NCBI GenBank assembly: GCA_030698575.1
Contig: JAUYMQ010000197.1
Coordinates: forward strand, 1 to 8,542
Source: Deltaproteobacteria bacterium
GTDB lineage: Bacteria > JAUYMQ01
Reading direction: 5' to 3'
Length of the DNA: 8,542 bases
Shown here: in pieces, positions 8,040-8,542 of the stretch
Position numbering within the stretch: the stretch's first letter is position 1
Layout: every line of letters begins with the position of its first letter
Made by a program: the position numbers and the translations under genes
The notes under the pieces: generated by a model
Told to the model about the DNA's origin: nothing
What the model saw: the letters and a program-made list of their open reading frames with translations, nothing else
The model's database searches: none

Positions 8040-8542
8040 CGCCGCCGGAGCACGCGCTGACCGGGGCGCTTGCCGGCACGCTTCTGGTCTACGGGTTACC
8101 GGGCGAGCCCGAGCGGCGCCTGTCGCTCGTGGCATGGGTCGCTCTCGGCGCGCTCGCGCCGGACGTCGACGCCCTGTCGCTGCTCTTCAGCCACGCCACC
8201 TACTTCGGATCGGCCTGGTATTCCCACCGGGTCTTCTTCCATTCCCTTGCCGGTTGCGCCGTTCTCGCCGCCGTTCTGGGGGTCGCCCTCCCTGCACTCT
8301 TCGCGTCCCTGCGTACAACGTCGCCGATCCGGCCGCCGGCCCGGCCGGTCCCCTCCGTTGCGAGGGTCCTGGCGCTGTTCGCCGGAGGCCTCGTTCACCT
8401 GGCCGGGGATCTGCCGACGCCCCCCGGCCCCTGGTCGGGGATCCCGCTGCTCTTCCCGCTTCCGGGCCGCTTCGGCGGCTGGAGTCACCTCGGCTGGGTC
8501 AACGCGGTGCTTATCTACCTGCTGGGCGCCGCCGCGCTCGCG
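8036..8542 (+). CDS. YdjM/DUF457-like membrane metal-dependent hydrolase (3' partial)
   Basis: Membrane-embedded putative metal-dependent hydrolase of the YdjM (DUF457, 'LexA-binding, inner membrane-associated hydrolase') family; the reaction is not known for the family. The reading frame starts with TTG at 8036, overlapping the uvrB stop as TTGA, and runs without a stop for 169 codons to the window edge. Family marks in order: an N-terminal PPEH with His6, PDVD (Asp43, Asp45), SHRVFFHS (His64, His69), and [15 protein letters not shown] (His121, Asp125), the conserved His/Asp set thought to bind metal. Hydrophobic segments at about 29-51, 71-92 and 108-122, plus one at the window end (about 155-169), fit a multi-pass membrane protein. 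TTG8036 is favoured because later starts would lose His6. Only a weak CGGA precedes it at 6 nt, so reinitiation after uvrB translation is likely. The C-terminus and gene end are outside the window. Family assignment is good; function is unknown. Confidence 0.85.

Overview
The window is a densely packed, GC-rich stretch (about two thirds G+C judged by eye, not computed). All seven recognisable genes lie on the + strand, with short gaps or 4-nt stop/start overlaps. The gene set is: an RND-superfamily exporter (5' end outside the window), the MEP isoprenoid genes ispD and ispF, cysteinyl-tRNA synthetase (cysS), a secreted LipA-like lipase, the excision-repair helicase uvrB, and a membrane-bound YdjM/DUF457-type metal-dependent hydrolase (3' end outside the window). 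The MEP pathway, high GC, GTG and TTG starts, an RND exporter with large periplasmic domains and a signal-peptide-bearing lipase suggest a Gram-negative, high-GC bacterium. The ispD-ispF-cysS order is familiar from Deltaproteobacteria-like and Firmicute genomes. An uncultured Desulfobacterota, Myxococcota or Acidobacteriota-type lineage is my guess, but the sequence does not settle it.

Layout. Bases 1-2148 hold the C-terminal ~715 codons of the exporter. Bases 2149-2281 are the largest non-coding gap (133 nt) and contain a plausible sigma70-type promoter. Bases 2282-5882 look like one transcription unit, ispD-ispF-cysS-lipase. In it ispD/ispF and cysS/lipase overlap by ATGA, and ispF and cysS are 39 nt apart with a strong AGGAGG site before cysS. 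Bases 5883-5936 (54 nt) separate the lipase from uvrB and are unusually rich in short palindromes, with only a weak promoter candidate. uvrB (5937-8039) overlaps the final hydrolase gene through a TTGA stop/start junction; that last gene begins with TTG and is still open at the window end.

How the genes work together. IspD and IspF catalyse two non-consecutive steps of the MEP pathway to isopentenyl diphosphate. CysS is a housekeeping translation enzyme that often travels with them. The lipase is an accessory passenger that should be exported by Sec. UvrB acts in nucleotide excision repair, and the downstream DUF457 membrane protein may share its transcript.

Novelty. I see no phage, transposon, CRISPR, RNA gene or defence cassette, and no clear evidence of an undescribed multi-gene system. 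The points most worth a second look are: five in-frame 15-bp repeats at the ispD/ispF junction that also carry the likely ispF ribosome binding site; a cysteine-cluster insertion in the LipA-like lipase and its position between cysS and uvrB; the uvrB-DUF457 coupling; and a three-residue insertion in the IspD nucleotide-binding loop.
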